Shown one piece after another: positions 35,982-52,898 of a DNA stretch of 64,000 nt. Under the pieces are notes generated by a model, which was not told where the DNA came from, searched no databases, and saw only the letters and a list, made by a program, of their open reading frames with translations. The stretch covers positions 372,001-436,000 of the forward strand of contig JBEWZL010000209.1 in NCBI GenBank assembly GCA_045837725.1, in the 5' to 3' direction. The first letter of the stretch is position 1, and each line of letters opens with the position of its first letter. The stretch is from Vermamoeba vermiformis. Its lineage: Eukaryota; Tubulinea; Echinamoebida. Both the position numbers and the translations under genes were made by a program.

Positions 35982-36704
35982 ATGGACGCAGCGGATCTGG
36001 AGTCACGAAAGCGCAAGTCGCGAGATGAGGCAGGAAGCGACGATGACACGCCAAAGAAACAAAACAAAAAGCAGAAAAATTCTGGAAATAAATATAACGC
36101 AGACGAGGAAGATAAAAATGAAGGTCCGCAAGATCCGGAGTACCAGGAAATTCAAGGCGATCTATTTTTGTGCCCTGAAGAAGCTGCTTTAGCGCATTGC
36201 GTATCCCAAGGTAATAATAATTAGTAATATTGCAATATTTATATTAATTTTTTATCAGATCTGAGGATGGGAAAAGGAATCGCTGTGGAGTTCAAACGTA
36301 AATTTGGAAAAGTGCCAGATCTTATCAACCAGAATAAAGTGGTCGGCGAAGTAGCGCTATTAAAGCACAAAGACCGATTTGTATACTATTTGGTGACTAA
36401 GGAAAGATATTGGAACAAACCTACCTATCAAACTTTGACATCCAGCTTAGAGCAGATGCGCGATCATGCGGTGAATAATGGCGTTAAAATGATATGCATG
36501 CCTAAAATAGGTAATATTAAGTATTCCATTTTATCTTCCCGAATTTAACTAGAACTTCGGATGGTGGTTCGTGTACTGACCTAGATTTCAATAGGATGTG
36601 GTCTGGACAAGCTCGAATGGTACAAAGTGCGCTGGAATATTAAACAAACATTCAAAGGCACTGGAATCAAAATATGTGTCTACAGCTATGATCCAAACCA
36701 ATAA
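35982..36704 (+). CDS. OARD1: Macrodomain ADP-ribosyl-glutamate hydrolase, OARD1/TARG1-like
   Basis: Removes ADP-ribose from acidic side chains and deacylates O-acyl-ADP-ribose. Three exons. A disordered Lys/Asp-rich leader (KRKSRDEAG, KKQNKKQK) with NLS potential precedes the macrodomain. GDLFLCPEEAALAHCVSQ is followed by MGKGIAVEFKRKFG, whose Lys fits the catalytic Lys. VGEVALLKHKDRFVYYLVTK and CMPKIGCGLDKLEW follow; the latter holds the catalytic Asp. It ends ICVYSYDPNQ. It lies 180 bp after the clamp unloader, so both genes on this strand serve DNA repair, although with separate transcription as far as visible. Confidence 0.93.
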
Positions 36705-36820
36705 AATCACCGGATGTGTACATGGAAAATTGCTCGCTGCCCAATATCTATCACAATATTAATACTGCATAATAATTAATTCTGAGCACACTATTTAATA
36801 CTAAACGATGGCACGCATGT

Positions 36821-39110
36821 TTAAAAAGGTTTGTTGTTAATGAAGCTTTGGATCATTGCCAATGAAACGGCAGGTTGGTTCATAGGCACCTATTCAATAT
36901 ACCAATTAGTTATATACGCGTATATTATTGTATTATTGTATATATTACCATGTGTCCAGCGCCAAAAACTTTAATGAAAGTCAAACCATTCGCAGTTCGG
37001 ATCGTGCCAGTCTGCGTGTTTTTGACGTACCAAGGATTCTCGGGAGCATTATTAAAGGCACTCTATAAGATATAAGATTTCAATATATGAATATATATAA
37101 CGATTGGGTGAGAAGATAACAAACAGCAGAGGCTACAAGAGCTGGATTCAGATCCGGATCGGAATTGCCTTTTTAGGAAAAGAAAAGATTTAACCAACGT
37201 ACTTGACCGCTCCATTTCATAGCATTAAGCCATCTTTCAGTACCAATAAAGTTGCAAATCAAGTCCTTGACTCCGTTGTAGATCAGCACTCGGACGTTAG
37301 CATCGATAATTTTCGGAATGTCTTCCGCGAAATTAGATTCTAAATCATCTAACATAAACACTCCGACCTATAAATACTAATTTAGTATTATAATAATTTA
37401 AGTGATATTTGAACGTACCAATCGGCTGCATGAAGTCCAATCGGCCTTGGGTGACACGCCCAACGATTTTCTGACCGAAGTTTGCTGCAAATAATAACAA
37501 TTAATAAGCCGTACAATATTGTCAACGTTATTAAGATCAATTCGTCAAAGAGTCAAAAATGACATTTTGTGACACGTGTCAAACGGATCCAGCACTGTAC
37601 GCGTTACAACTTATTGATCTTCCATATTGGTGGTATTAATATTTGAGGTACTTACAGACAAGAACTTATCAAGGGCTGAAAAGTCGTAGCAAAGTGGAGG
37701 ATATTCGCATCGTTCGCGAACATCGTAGATCTGTTACAATCGAGCAATTATTATTTAGCGCTTGAATAACCTAGTAGGCAACATGATACTATATGAAATA
37801 TAATAATTAATACTTACGTTAATTGATCGCAATGAATACGCTTCAGCACCCAACAACAAAGCCTATGAAAATCGCAGGTACCATTAGTATAGTCTTCTAT
37901 TATCAGTATATATACATCTCTAATATCACGTACTTCAAATGCCAAATTGCATTCTTCAACGGCGAGGGGCCACAAACCTGTGTCAATCAACAACTCGCAC
38001 GCTAGGAAATAAAAGTCAGATCTACTTGAACGAGAAAAAACATTAAGATAATAGTAATATAGTGACTGCTTACTAGGATAAGCAACGTCGTTATAAGCAA
38101 TACGTTCGACTTCAGGGATCAAAAAGTTCTCGTAGAGCAGATCTGCATCCGACGAGTACTGCACTGCTGGATTGACCCAACCGTTGCCAATACCAATGCC
38201 TTGCAAATTAATTTGCATATTGCCACCTGCTTTATTGCCATCGACAATACGGGCTCCCTAAGTAATTTTTTTTAGATCTCGTTACAATTCAAAAATTTTT
38301 TTTTTTGGCTAAACTTACGATAGCAGGGATATAGTGTCCAGCATATGACTCTCCGATTAAATAGAGGTCAAGCTTGCTATATTGAGGGTATTGCGCGAAG
38401 AACTTGATCAAGAACTAAAAATAGGTTCCGAGTCAGATCTTGATTGATAAGATAGGCCTTGATTATACCGTCGAATATTCCTATGATTAATATATATATA
38501 TACCTGGTACATATCTTCAGCAACGCCAGTTTCATCCTTGACGTAATCAGAATAGTGATCTCCGTAGCTAAATCCAGTGCCAACAGGCTGGTCAATGTAC
38601 AGAATATTGGCATATGTATTCCAGCTATAATAATATTATTAAATCATATACAATGATATTTATCGATAAATTAGGATATTGACGCACCTGTAAGGGTTGG
38701 AGTTGATAGTACCATTAGTGTCCATGATATAAGGGCCATTTTCCTTTAATTCAATTATTAAATGAGCATATATATGCAAAGATACCATATTAAAGTATAA
38801 ATACCACGAATAAAGCCAATTGAGACGAGCATCCAGGACCGCCTAAAATTAAATCCGTTACCAAGCCGGATCGTGTCATCATAATATCGATATATACTTA
38901 CCAGTCAACCAAATAATAAAAGGAGCAGTTTTAGGGTTGTTTCTAGCTTCAAACATCCAATAAAACAAATGTGATCCGCTATCGGTTTTGGTGCCATTAA
39001 CAGTAATGTATCTGATCATTATGAATGATCAGAATATAATCCATTATTCATATTTAATTATTTGCACGAGCAGGAATGGTAAAGCATGGTTGGATTGGTA
39101 GATCCATCAA
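36821..39110 (-). CDS. Serine carboxypeptidase (S10, CPY-like)
   Basis: A lysosomal/secreted peptidase that removes C-terminal residues at acid pH. About ten exons on the minus strand. [15 protein letters not shown] (oxyanion region), [14 protein letters not shown] (nucleophile Ser), [13 protein letters not shown] (catalytic Asp) and AGHMVPMNQP (catalytic His, near 36860-36960, split by an intron after HM) are all present. It also has [12 protein letters not shown] and [13 protein letters not shown]. The stop is at 36821-36823 after FINNKPF. The 5' end is not resolved: the frame reads YHSCSYITVNG near 39010-39080, but no exon with a signal peptide is visible on this strand up to 39360. The start coordinate is therefore a limit, not a call. 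Confidence 0.85.
37570..37581. promoter_or_regulatory. TGACACGTGTCA palindrome in a carboxypeptidase intron
   Basis: An exact 12-base palindrome in a roughly 170-nt intron (37488-about 37656). It is preceded by TGACATTTTG, the same partner string found reverse-complemented beside the copy at 45133. Confidence 0.5.
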
Positions 39111-39690
39111 AGATATTTTTGGTAATTATTTTTCTTTAATTTAAAAAAACACAAAAATCGCTATAATGACATTATTTATATTAATGACTTCAGGTTTGAA
39201 ATTTTTGGTCGCCTTTTTGACCGAACCCGTAGAAGTTAATCGCCTCCCTTTTGAGACAAACAACATGACTCGCGCTATCGTTGCTTTGTCGATTTTAAGC
39301 GTTATTGCACTGTGCTTGTGCGGAGGATGGGTATGATATTCATAATTAATCATAAATACAACGATAAAAAATAACGGATGTCATGAGCATCAATATAATT
39401 GTATTCTTACAATCATTTTATTAGGGTCCTGAAAAAAAAAACAGAGCAACAAAAACTATTTGAGCGGGACTTTTATATCTAACCAAGCTGTGCTCACCAC
39501 AATGCTATAGTAATGTGTAATAGAAGTATATAAGAGGGTTCTAAATGGTACTTCAAAAAACCAGATTAGTCTGATCTAGCCGTTATTTTATCCTTAATTT
39601 CTGGATGGGCTTAAGGTAATATTAAAATATTTATTTATATACATTTATAACAAAATTGTTCCCAATTAGTAATTTTGAGCTTTAAATTCG
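39111..39690. other. Intergenic region upstream of the carboxypeptidase
   Basis: It contains a possible tiny plus-strand secreted-peptide gene (39265-39463, listed separately) and otherwise AT-rich DNA without ORFs. The missing signal exon of the carboxypeptidase is not found here. Confidence 0.35.
39265..39463 (+). CDS. Possible small secreted peptide, two exons
   Basis: The ATG at 39265 opens a textbook signal peptide (ALSILSVIALCLCGG). A gtatg donor after GGATGG (39330) and a tattag acceptor at 39424 join it in frame to a Lys-rich GPEKKNRATKTI tail ending TGA 39461-39463. The product would be about 34 residues, leaving a secreted peptide of about 13. There is no homolog I know. It is antisense to the upstream side of the carboxypeptidase gene. 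Confidence 0.35.
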
Positions 39691-43155
<3,465 letters not shown>

Positions 43156-44036
43156 TTTGGTGTTCGATTCGTTCAAAAAAGATGAAAAATAACAATATAT
43201 CAAGAAGATTCGATCGCTGTCAGCTGCTAGAAATATTGTTTCGAAATTCTGTGACGTGTGAGTCGATTCCCGAAATCACATCCAAGAAACAAATCTTCGG
43301 CTTTTATTTTTTGATAGATACGCAGCTACCAACAATGATTATATGTCATTAATGTTGGATGTTAAGCACGAGAGTTTCAGACGTAAATTTGCAGCTGGAT
43401 TTCAAAAACCGAAAAGTTAACGACATCCGAGAGTCACCAAACCAAGTTATAATGATACCAATATGAAGCATAAAATTAGAGGTAATTTTTACCAAAAGAG
43501 ATTCTGTTTTGATTCGTGATTTTGAAAGTTACTCGCTCTACGTGTTATAAATTTCAGCGGAATACAATTGTTATGGTCATATTCTGATAATAATGCGTAA
43601 TAGTAATTTATATCCTTAATTTCGAGATGGTCATTTGTCAAATAAACAGACCTAGGTTGCGGATCTAACATCCCTTAAACACTCCAAAACTGCTCACAAA
43701 TTACCCAATCCGAAATTAATTGCTTATAACCGAACTATCTTTAATTATGCATATTAATGACCGTTATAATTGCCAATTGGCAGGTCGACTTAAACGGATG
43801 GATCCGGCTACAAAATCTTTCCGTACAAGGTACCTAATAATCAGCGGATGTAATTTTATCAATTGTATTCCAATCTTACGAAACATTGCAAAGAGACTAA
43901 TTGCAGTGTTCAAACTGATGTAGCAGCACCAATTGTTCGAAATAGCTCGCAAAGAGCCAACTGTCCGTTCACCTAGAAAGCAATTTTTATTTACAATATC
44001 AATTTGTTACGCGCTTAGCATCTTATCCGACTAATA
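43156..44036. other. Intergenic AT-rich spacer, 880 bp
   Basis: Between two minus-strand genes. Only short open frames; no coding signature, inverted ends or RNA fold recognised. It should hold the receptor-kinase promoter and the 3' end of the hydrolase gene. Confidence 0.4.
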
Positions 44037-46719
44037 TTAATACCCAAACGGTAAAATCGACGCTACAAAGTACGAAATAACTCCGCTGTGGATCAGTGCT
44101 ATTTCTACGGGACCGAATCGTTGCGCGAAGATAGCTGGGATAGTTATGATCGATATGAAGAGGTAGTAGGCCACGAGAGGGAACAAAAATAGTACAATGA
44201 ACGATAAGGCTCCAAAAATACGAGCTTGAGCGCCTGGTACAAAAAAAAAGAAAATTAATTTCGAAGAAAAACTGCGGTTAAAATTGCCTGTACGTACCAG
44301 CAACGGATATGACTACTATCAATAGCAATACCACGAATGCCCATAATCTACTGCCAATTATTTCAAAGGCCACACGGATCTTGAATCTAAACGATTCCAT
44401 GTTGACGTTAGATTTCTCCTCCCAGGCTTGCCAGCTGTAAAATCGAACAATCGCCACTTCATAGACCCAGCAGAAGAACATGGGGATCCATAAGATTACC
44501 ATAATCAGGTATCTGCGGTACAGATCCGAATCCAGTACGTTGAGCGATTTGAATAGTGGTGTTCCAAATCCGAACATCCAAGGCACGTGATAGAGAATAG
44601 CATTCATCACTAAAGATGGAAATAATTAGTTGATTAAACCTCGCTACTCAGTAGTCAATCAAAATACACTTTCAAACTTCACTTTTGATCTGGATCCGGA
44701 CCAAAAATTGCTGCAGAGTTACAAAGACTTACTTGTCAACCAAACAATGAGAATAGCGAATACCACCATAGTACTTTTGGCAGTTGACTGCGCGAATGGA
44801 GCTTTGATGGCTTCTTTGAACGACGATACCAAACAAACGCGCCAGTAGTACAAAAAGAACACGATCATCGCAAAGAAAAATGCGCCCCAAAGAAGAGCAT
44901 AGAATCGCACGGGCAATGGAATGAAGTTGGTAACGAGACCTGCCAAGAAGCATCCAATCCATAGTAAGTTGTGAATGACCCACCAGTACGGTCTGTATTT
45001 GAACTTGGACGAATCGAAATCTCCATCATAAACCTACGAATAACAACGTTATAATTACAAGGTTATGATTTTGTATCAAACAACAGCATCAAATTTCGAA
45101 TGACGTCACGTGTCAGCTGACACGTTCTGCAATGACACGTGTCAAAATGTCATCAGTTTTGAAATGGAAGGCAGTGTTATGTAGCCGCGTACCTTTTTGA
45201 AGAAGTGAGGGAATGAAAGTACCAGACCCAAGAGACCCCACGATATGAGACCAGCCAATCCGCTCAACATGGCCAATGGTTGAATGCCGTTATAGTTGAA
45301 ATCGTTGGCAGTGGCACCTGCTCCAAGACTAAGCAACATCCAGGTCACGGACTCTTCTATGATGCGGTGATCAATAGCTTCAAACACGTGGTTCGAAGGA
45401 CCTAAAAATATTCTTCGTGCGGAGTAACTTCCGAAATCTCCCGCAGTTGTGTCAAATTGAAGTTTTTCACCATCAGCGATGCCAGTAGTAATGTTTGAAA
45501 TCGCTGATTGAGCTGCGAGTGGATTGACCAATTCGTCATTTTTACCCACTGCAAGCAAGAAGTTTGGTGGGCTTGTCACGTTCCACGTATTACTATAGCA
45601 AAGTTTATTAGTGTCTCGTAATGGTATTATCGTAAAGGAAGTAATTTCAATGGAAAAATTTTAGCGTTTGGATCTACGACATTGCACGATTAAGAACTTA
45701 CTTGTTAAAGTTCAGATTGGCGCCAACAAGTACGACAGCCTTCAAGCCATCGGCTGGAGACAATCTACTTGCTATTTGCAATGCTGTACCTCCACCCATG
45801 GACCAGCCAATGATGCCAACTCGTGTCGGATCTACATCCGAAAACGTCGACAAATATTTTACTGCAGCAACACCATCATCACCAAGAGCTGCATTCGTTA
45901 ATAGTCCAGTACTAGCACCATGTCCTATAAATTAAAATGTCAATAAGCGTTCTATCATACTTCAAGCCTATTTTCTTCGCGTACCAGCTTGATCTATCGC
46001 CATCGCAAAAATTCCTGTTAAACAAAGATTATTTAGATACACTAACATCACTATTGATTAGACTATCAAAAGGTGCTATAATTAGTACACATTAAGTGGC
46101 ATGAGATTTCGGACTACGAACGGATCTTATTCGATTAAATATACTTAAATTGTCTGTAGCTTACCTGCATTAGCTAGTGCATGTACATATGACAGCATCC
46201 ATTCTTTAGAGGCCATAATACCTAACAACAACGTAAGAATTAAATTTACGTTGCGTAAAGCACGCGACTGCTTGTGAAACTAAAAAGATTCGACAATAAT
46301 GAAATATAGTAGTACCGTGATATATAACTACGCCTGGGAGCGTTCCGGGCGAATATTCGGTCGTTGGTCTGCCTATAACCGCTGCGATCTTGCGACCGCC
46401 TAATAAAGATTGTTAAATAAGAACAAAATGCGCATTTTCGCATATAATAATATTAATTGCACTGAATTAGAATATTTGACTCCAAAATAAATGCAAAAAA
46501 GTCATTTTTAATTTATTGTAACGGATTTGGCTATAAAAATGCACTTTACTGACCTGAATTAAATTCAACAAATTCATATTCGGTGCCGTAGCGTATCAAC
46601 CGATCATATATAACTGTGCAGGCGACGAATAGGCAAACAATTATGATTGCAGCAATCAGCCATCGTCGGTGGATGTTGGAGTCCCACGTCGCACGAAACA
46701 CCTCTTTAAATGCGCTCAT
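44037..46719 (-). CDS. Alpha/beta hydrolase fused to a polytopic membrane domain
   Basis: The start MSAFKEVFRAT at 46719 is followed by a TM anchor (WLIAAIIIVCLFVACTVIY). A serine hydrolase fold follows: PGVVIYHG, IGWSMGGGTALQIA (nucleophile Ser), AVGKNDELVNP (Asp) and GPSNHVFEA (His), about 46600-45370. At least seven hydrophobic helices come next (for example LAGLISWGLLGLVLSF, WVIHNLLWIGCFLAGLV, LWAFVVLLLIVVISVA, FIVLFLFPLVAYYLF), ending SILPFGY. The triad is complete, so activity is likely; the substrate is unknown, plausibly a lipid or membrane-proximal ester. Bacterial proteins with this layout exist. About eleven exons; the intron near 45035-45190 carries two TGACACG-type palindromes. 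Confidence 0.82.
45102..45144. promoter_or_regulatory. Cluster of TGACACGTGTCA-type palindromes in a hydrolase intron
   Basis: TGACGTCACGTGTCAGCTGA begins at 45102 and the exact 12-mer TGACACGTGTCA lies at 45133-45144. The latter is followed by AAATGTCA, mirror of the TGACATTTTG partner at 37563. The cluster is within an intron. Confidence 0.5.
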
Positions 46720-47023
46720 ATGGTCCTCTACTTAAATAAGCGTTAAAAATGGCGTGCGAAACACACGCATTTTTGAGCACGTGCAGGGGCCAGCCACGTG
46801 GATTCCAAACGCGACAGAATGTGAATCACGCTTAAGTATCAGACCACAGCTAAACACTACCACAATTGATTTTTATGTATTTTAGATTATAACGGATAAG
46901 AGAATGTTAATACGCGGCACATAGGCAAGTGATTTTCAAACGAATCTAGTCTCAAAGTTAACTTCGCTTAGTTTTTATCAAATTTACAAAATAAACACAT
47001 AAATAATCTATTTACAATTTCCT
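46720..47023. other. Promoter-side spacer of the hydrolase gene
   Basis: A 304-bp spacer between two minus-strand genes. It contains agcacgtgcagg and gccacgtgga (two E-box-like CACGTG cores, near 46785 and 46797). No ORF. Confidence 0.4.
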
Positions 47024-49439
<2,416 letters not shown>

Positions 49440-50574
49440 GTTGCAGAATGATAGTGCTATGAACCAAATTAAAGTCAGATATTCCGATCCAGGAACGTTT
49501 TTCAAAGATCACACAATTTATTTTAATTGGATGAAAGCTAGAATTTGAATAGCTAAGAACCGCTAAGCACAATTTAACTTTCCCACATCAATAGCATTAT
49601 TCTAATTGAAAGAAAAATGTGTGCAGCAACGCTGGATTCGTTAGCTTACCACGTTAGCGATGAGTTGATAAGCCTAGAGCGCGTTAGGTTTTCTCAAAAA
49701 TGTACGGAAAATCTTTGCGCGAGTCGTGTTCGTCTCATTCAATTGCAATAAAAAATAACAGAGTATCTACAACTTTTGTACGATATTGTGCACCGCAATT
49801 TAATGAAAAATCGTACAAATTCCGGGACGCCGACTCCCGATTGTCAGACCGTTGACACAATGAGCTATGACAGTCGTACACTCGAATATTGCTTAGTAGC
49901 AGTCCAACTGCTGCGAAACGCTTCGTCGTCATGACAAAATGGCTTCGAATTTTCCAATTAAGGAAACTTTAGAATTTAACGCGATGTAATCCACGAATCC
50001 TTACAATTAAATTGCTGCCATATGGCATAATACAGTATTTATATCCTTTCTTGAGTGGCAATTACTTGTGTCAAAAGCTTGACAACAAAGCGGTCCGCGC
50101 AAATTAAAAATTATCTTATTGCATATTTAGAGCAACATAACTATGAAGCAGCGAGAATTTCGTTCTTATGAGTGACTGATCGCTTGACAGCTGAATCCGC
50201 AAAGCCTGGTTTGGGCTGTTTCAGTTCGAAAGAGTGTTAAATGGGCAGATTTCGATGGTGATAGCTAGCTGTATATTATTGGTAAGAGGAAAAACTTTAA
50301 CAGGATGAGGCTTCTGTTTGGTTGACTTATTATTCAATCGATTATTTAATTGAAATAATTTAAGATATTAACCAAAATTTCGGACTTTAACGTCATAAAA
50401 ACAAATCAAACTATTTATCCGATGCTATATAACAAATTGACATTTTAAATATAATACACGTACTTAGCTGATGCTATTTGCCAGATCCAGTTTGGCCTGA
50501 AAGTCAGCGTTCAGAAAACCAACTTTTCCTCTTATTCAGATAAGGTATTGGATACGATCTATTTGATCGTCAAA
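49440..50574. other. Long intergenic region, 1.1 kb
   Basis: Between the P450 start and the stop of the GNAT/ACBP gene. It has a higher than usual density of TTGACA/TGTCA strings (for example near 49860 and 50070). I find no ORF with coding texture and no RNA gene. Confidence 0.4.
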
Positions 50575-52152
50575 TTAATAATATTGACGCAGTTTCTCTT
50601 TCGATAGTTGGATGTAGTTAGTCATTGCGTCCGAACTGTTCATCCCTTTCAATGAATTCCAACTATTCCACTTCTTCCTTGCTTCGAACATGAACCACCA
50701 AGGCTTGGCTATAATGTTAAGGATGTAAGAAGCTGAGGAAAATTTTGCGCGTGCACGCTGGATGTGGTAACTTACTCGTCGAGTTATCGCCGTCGGTAGC
50801 TTGCTTATAATAACCGTAGAGTGCCAACAACGTGCTTTGATCAATAGAGGTCACGTATGAGGCAACGCGCGACGTCCAACGTAGAAATTTTTCCTGGATA
50901 TCGAAGCTCAGCAACGGTGTCGGAACACTGAAAAAAGCTACCAAATCATATACTAACCTCTAGTAGTACATCAACATTGTTGTTCCTTCGCTGTGTGAAT
51001 GGTTTAATGGGCGTGGTGACTTTCAGCTCTATTAGAGTGATGCGATCGTGTGGCTTCGGAACACTGGCAAACGGTCGAGTGCCGTCTAATACGAAGTTTG
51101 AATATAGAATCTCACTCACTTGGACACCACCGATCTTGATGCCTGCTGCCTATAATTATCATCGTAAGTCATATGCAAATTATAGCAAGAAAATTAGCAC
51201 GTGCGCAAGTTGGCCGGATCCGACGTACCTGTGAGAAGGCACCAGTTGGCTCTAATAATATCTTTAGGTCTTCGGGTGTCTTTGTTTTGCCGTTAAACAA
51301 GCAAAAGTGGCAAATCATGTTCAACAGGCCTCTGTTGTAGTAGAGCGGATGTACCGCAGCTGCAATAATTTCAACTACTTCTAGTGGTCTCGTCGGTTTC
51401 TTTCTCGTGGCAAAGTACTGTCCGTGCAACTGCTCGATCAAGTGGAATATTGGCAACAATACTGCGCATTCTTTCTCGAGGAACTGATCCAACTGACCAT
51501 CGTGGGTATGAAAGTAGTCAACGGGTATAATTGCTGCCACAACTTCGCCAGCTGAACAAAAAGTACGTTAAATCAGTTTGATACGATACGAGGTATTAAT
51601 ACACGGGTCAATGAACTGATTTATCCAACGGTTTTTTTTTGGATTCAGGATCTTACTTCGGACGTCTTTCACTCCTATGCTTAGTCCATTATTTGAATAG
51701 GTATCTACAACAAAATTGATGAATTTCATGGACGCCTTTTGACCTTCCAATCCTAGATGCGTGTTGAGCGGCTCGAGCGCGAATGCAGGTCCAAAAAACT
51801 CTTTCAAGTCTTGCTTGTCCGCGCTTGTTATTCTAAAACACCTAAAATACTCGGTTTCGTGGAGGAGGTTCTCTGGCGCGACGTTGGCTCGCTCAACTCG
51901 ATCTTCAATCCGCCTGAGTACATCCAACACCTGCTTCTTTTCTACGTGCGATGGAATTTCGGAAATATCAATTAATGCCGACTCTTCGACGACGTGGACT
52001 AATCTACGGCCTTGGCACTCAAGAAAGAGATTTCCTTGTAGCTGATGCGCTACGCTTTCCAACACGATCTCCAAATGTCGTTCATGCTGAGGAGCCAATT
52101 TGACAGAGATTTGTTTCTTGTGCCAGTCGAGAGTAAGTTTTATTGTTTCCAT
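50575..52152 (-). CDS. GNAT-like acetyltransferase fused to an acyl-CoA-binding (ACBP) domain
   Basis: The C-terminal domain is a recognisable ACBP: LLALYGYYKQATDGD, ARKKWNSWNSLKGMNSSDAM and NYIQLSKEKLRQYY (50575-50930). This binds acyl-CoA esters. Upstream (about 51830-51230) the segments GLSIGVKDVR.GEVVAAIIPVDY, AAVHPLYYNRGLLNMICHF and PTGAFSQAAGIKIGG have the GNAT arrangement of strand, RGLxxxM acyl-CoA loop and terminal strands. The GNAT call is inference from pattern. The N-terminal 100 residues (METIKLTLDWHKKQ) are unassigned. About six exons. An enzyme carrying its own acyl-CoA-binding module would fit acyl transfer to an amine. Confidence 0.7.
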
Positions 52153-52898
52153 AATTATTATCGATGTAACAATGAGAATCTTGCGCCGAGTAAACGTAGT
52201 CCCCTCGAAATTTCATTGGTCTCATCCCCGAAAGTACCTCCATAATTACACAAGTCACGATCGTAATCGCCCCAAAGATTCTGTGTTCACAATTTACTAA
52301 CGAATATGTTATCAGTACAAAGGAAAATTCATTTGCTGCCAAATCCGTTACTTTGACGAATTCAAAATCATGTCCTGCTAAGATGTCCTGATGAAAACTT
52401 ACATGGAGCTCATGCGAAGAGTATTGTTGGTGCTATGCTCGTCTGCAAATGTACTCAAGGTAAGCCTAAGTCTTAGTTTGTTGGAGGAAACACGGATGTG
52501 ACCCTGTTGTGACAATTCGCACGTAACTTCTTTTATTTACTCGCGCAAATGTGCTTTTATTATAAATTTCATCATGACAGATGTCAAATACTGCGAGACT
52601 GTTAACGCGAATCCAGTTTTAGTCGCACTTTTTGTTTGTTTTGGAAATACCGACCCGCTTTAATACGCTCTGTTGTGTTCTATTACGCCAGTATAATCAT
52701 ATTAGTGTTACATTCTCGCTGTATTTACTGTAAGAACATTGAAATTTCATTGGATCCGCAGCTATTACGTGTGATTCCAATTAAGGGACCAAAATCTAGT
52801 CACTTTGGAAATTCTCATGTCGATGGTAAAAGTTACCAATTTTCGAACCGAACAGGTCAATCTAAATTTAAATTCGTAACGAAGTACAACAACAAATC
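52153..52898. other. Divergent promoter region, GNAT-ACBP / PLP decarboxylase
   Basis: A 746-bp spacer. An 89-codon frame at 52636-52902 overlaps the decarboxylase start by four bases but has no coding signature; I treat it as 5' leader sequence. Promoters of both genes must lie here. Confidence 0.4.

Noticed and set aside
36875-37075. 66-codon plus-strand ORF
   Set aside because: Antisense to the last exons of the carboxypeptidase, which carry the clear AGHMVPMNQP motif.
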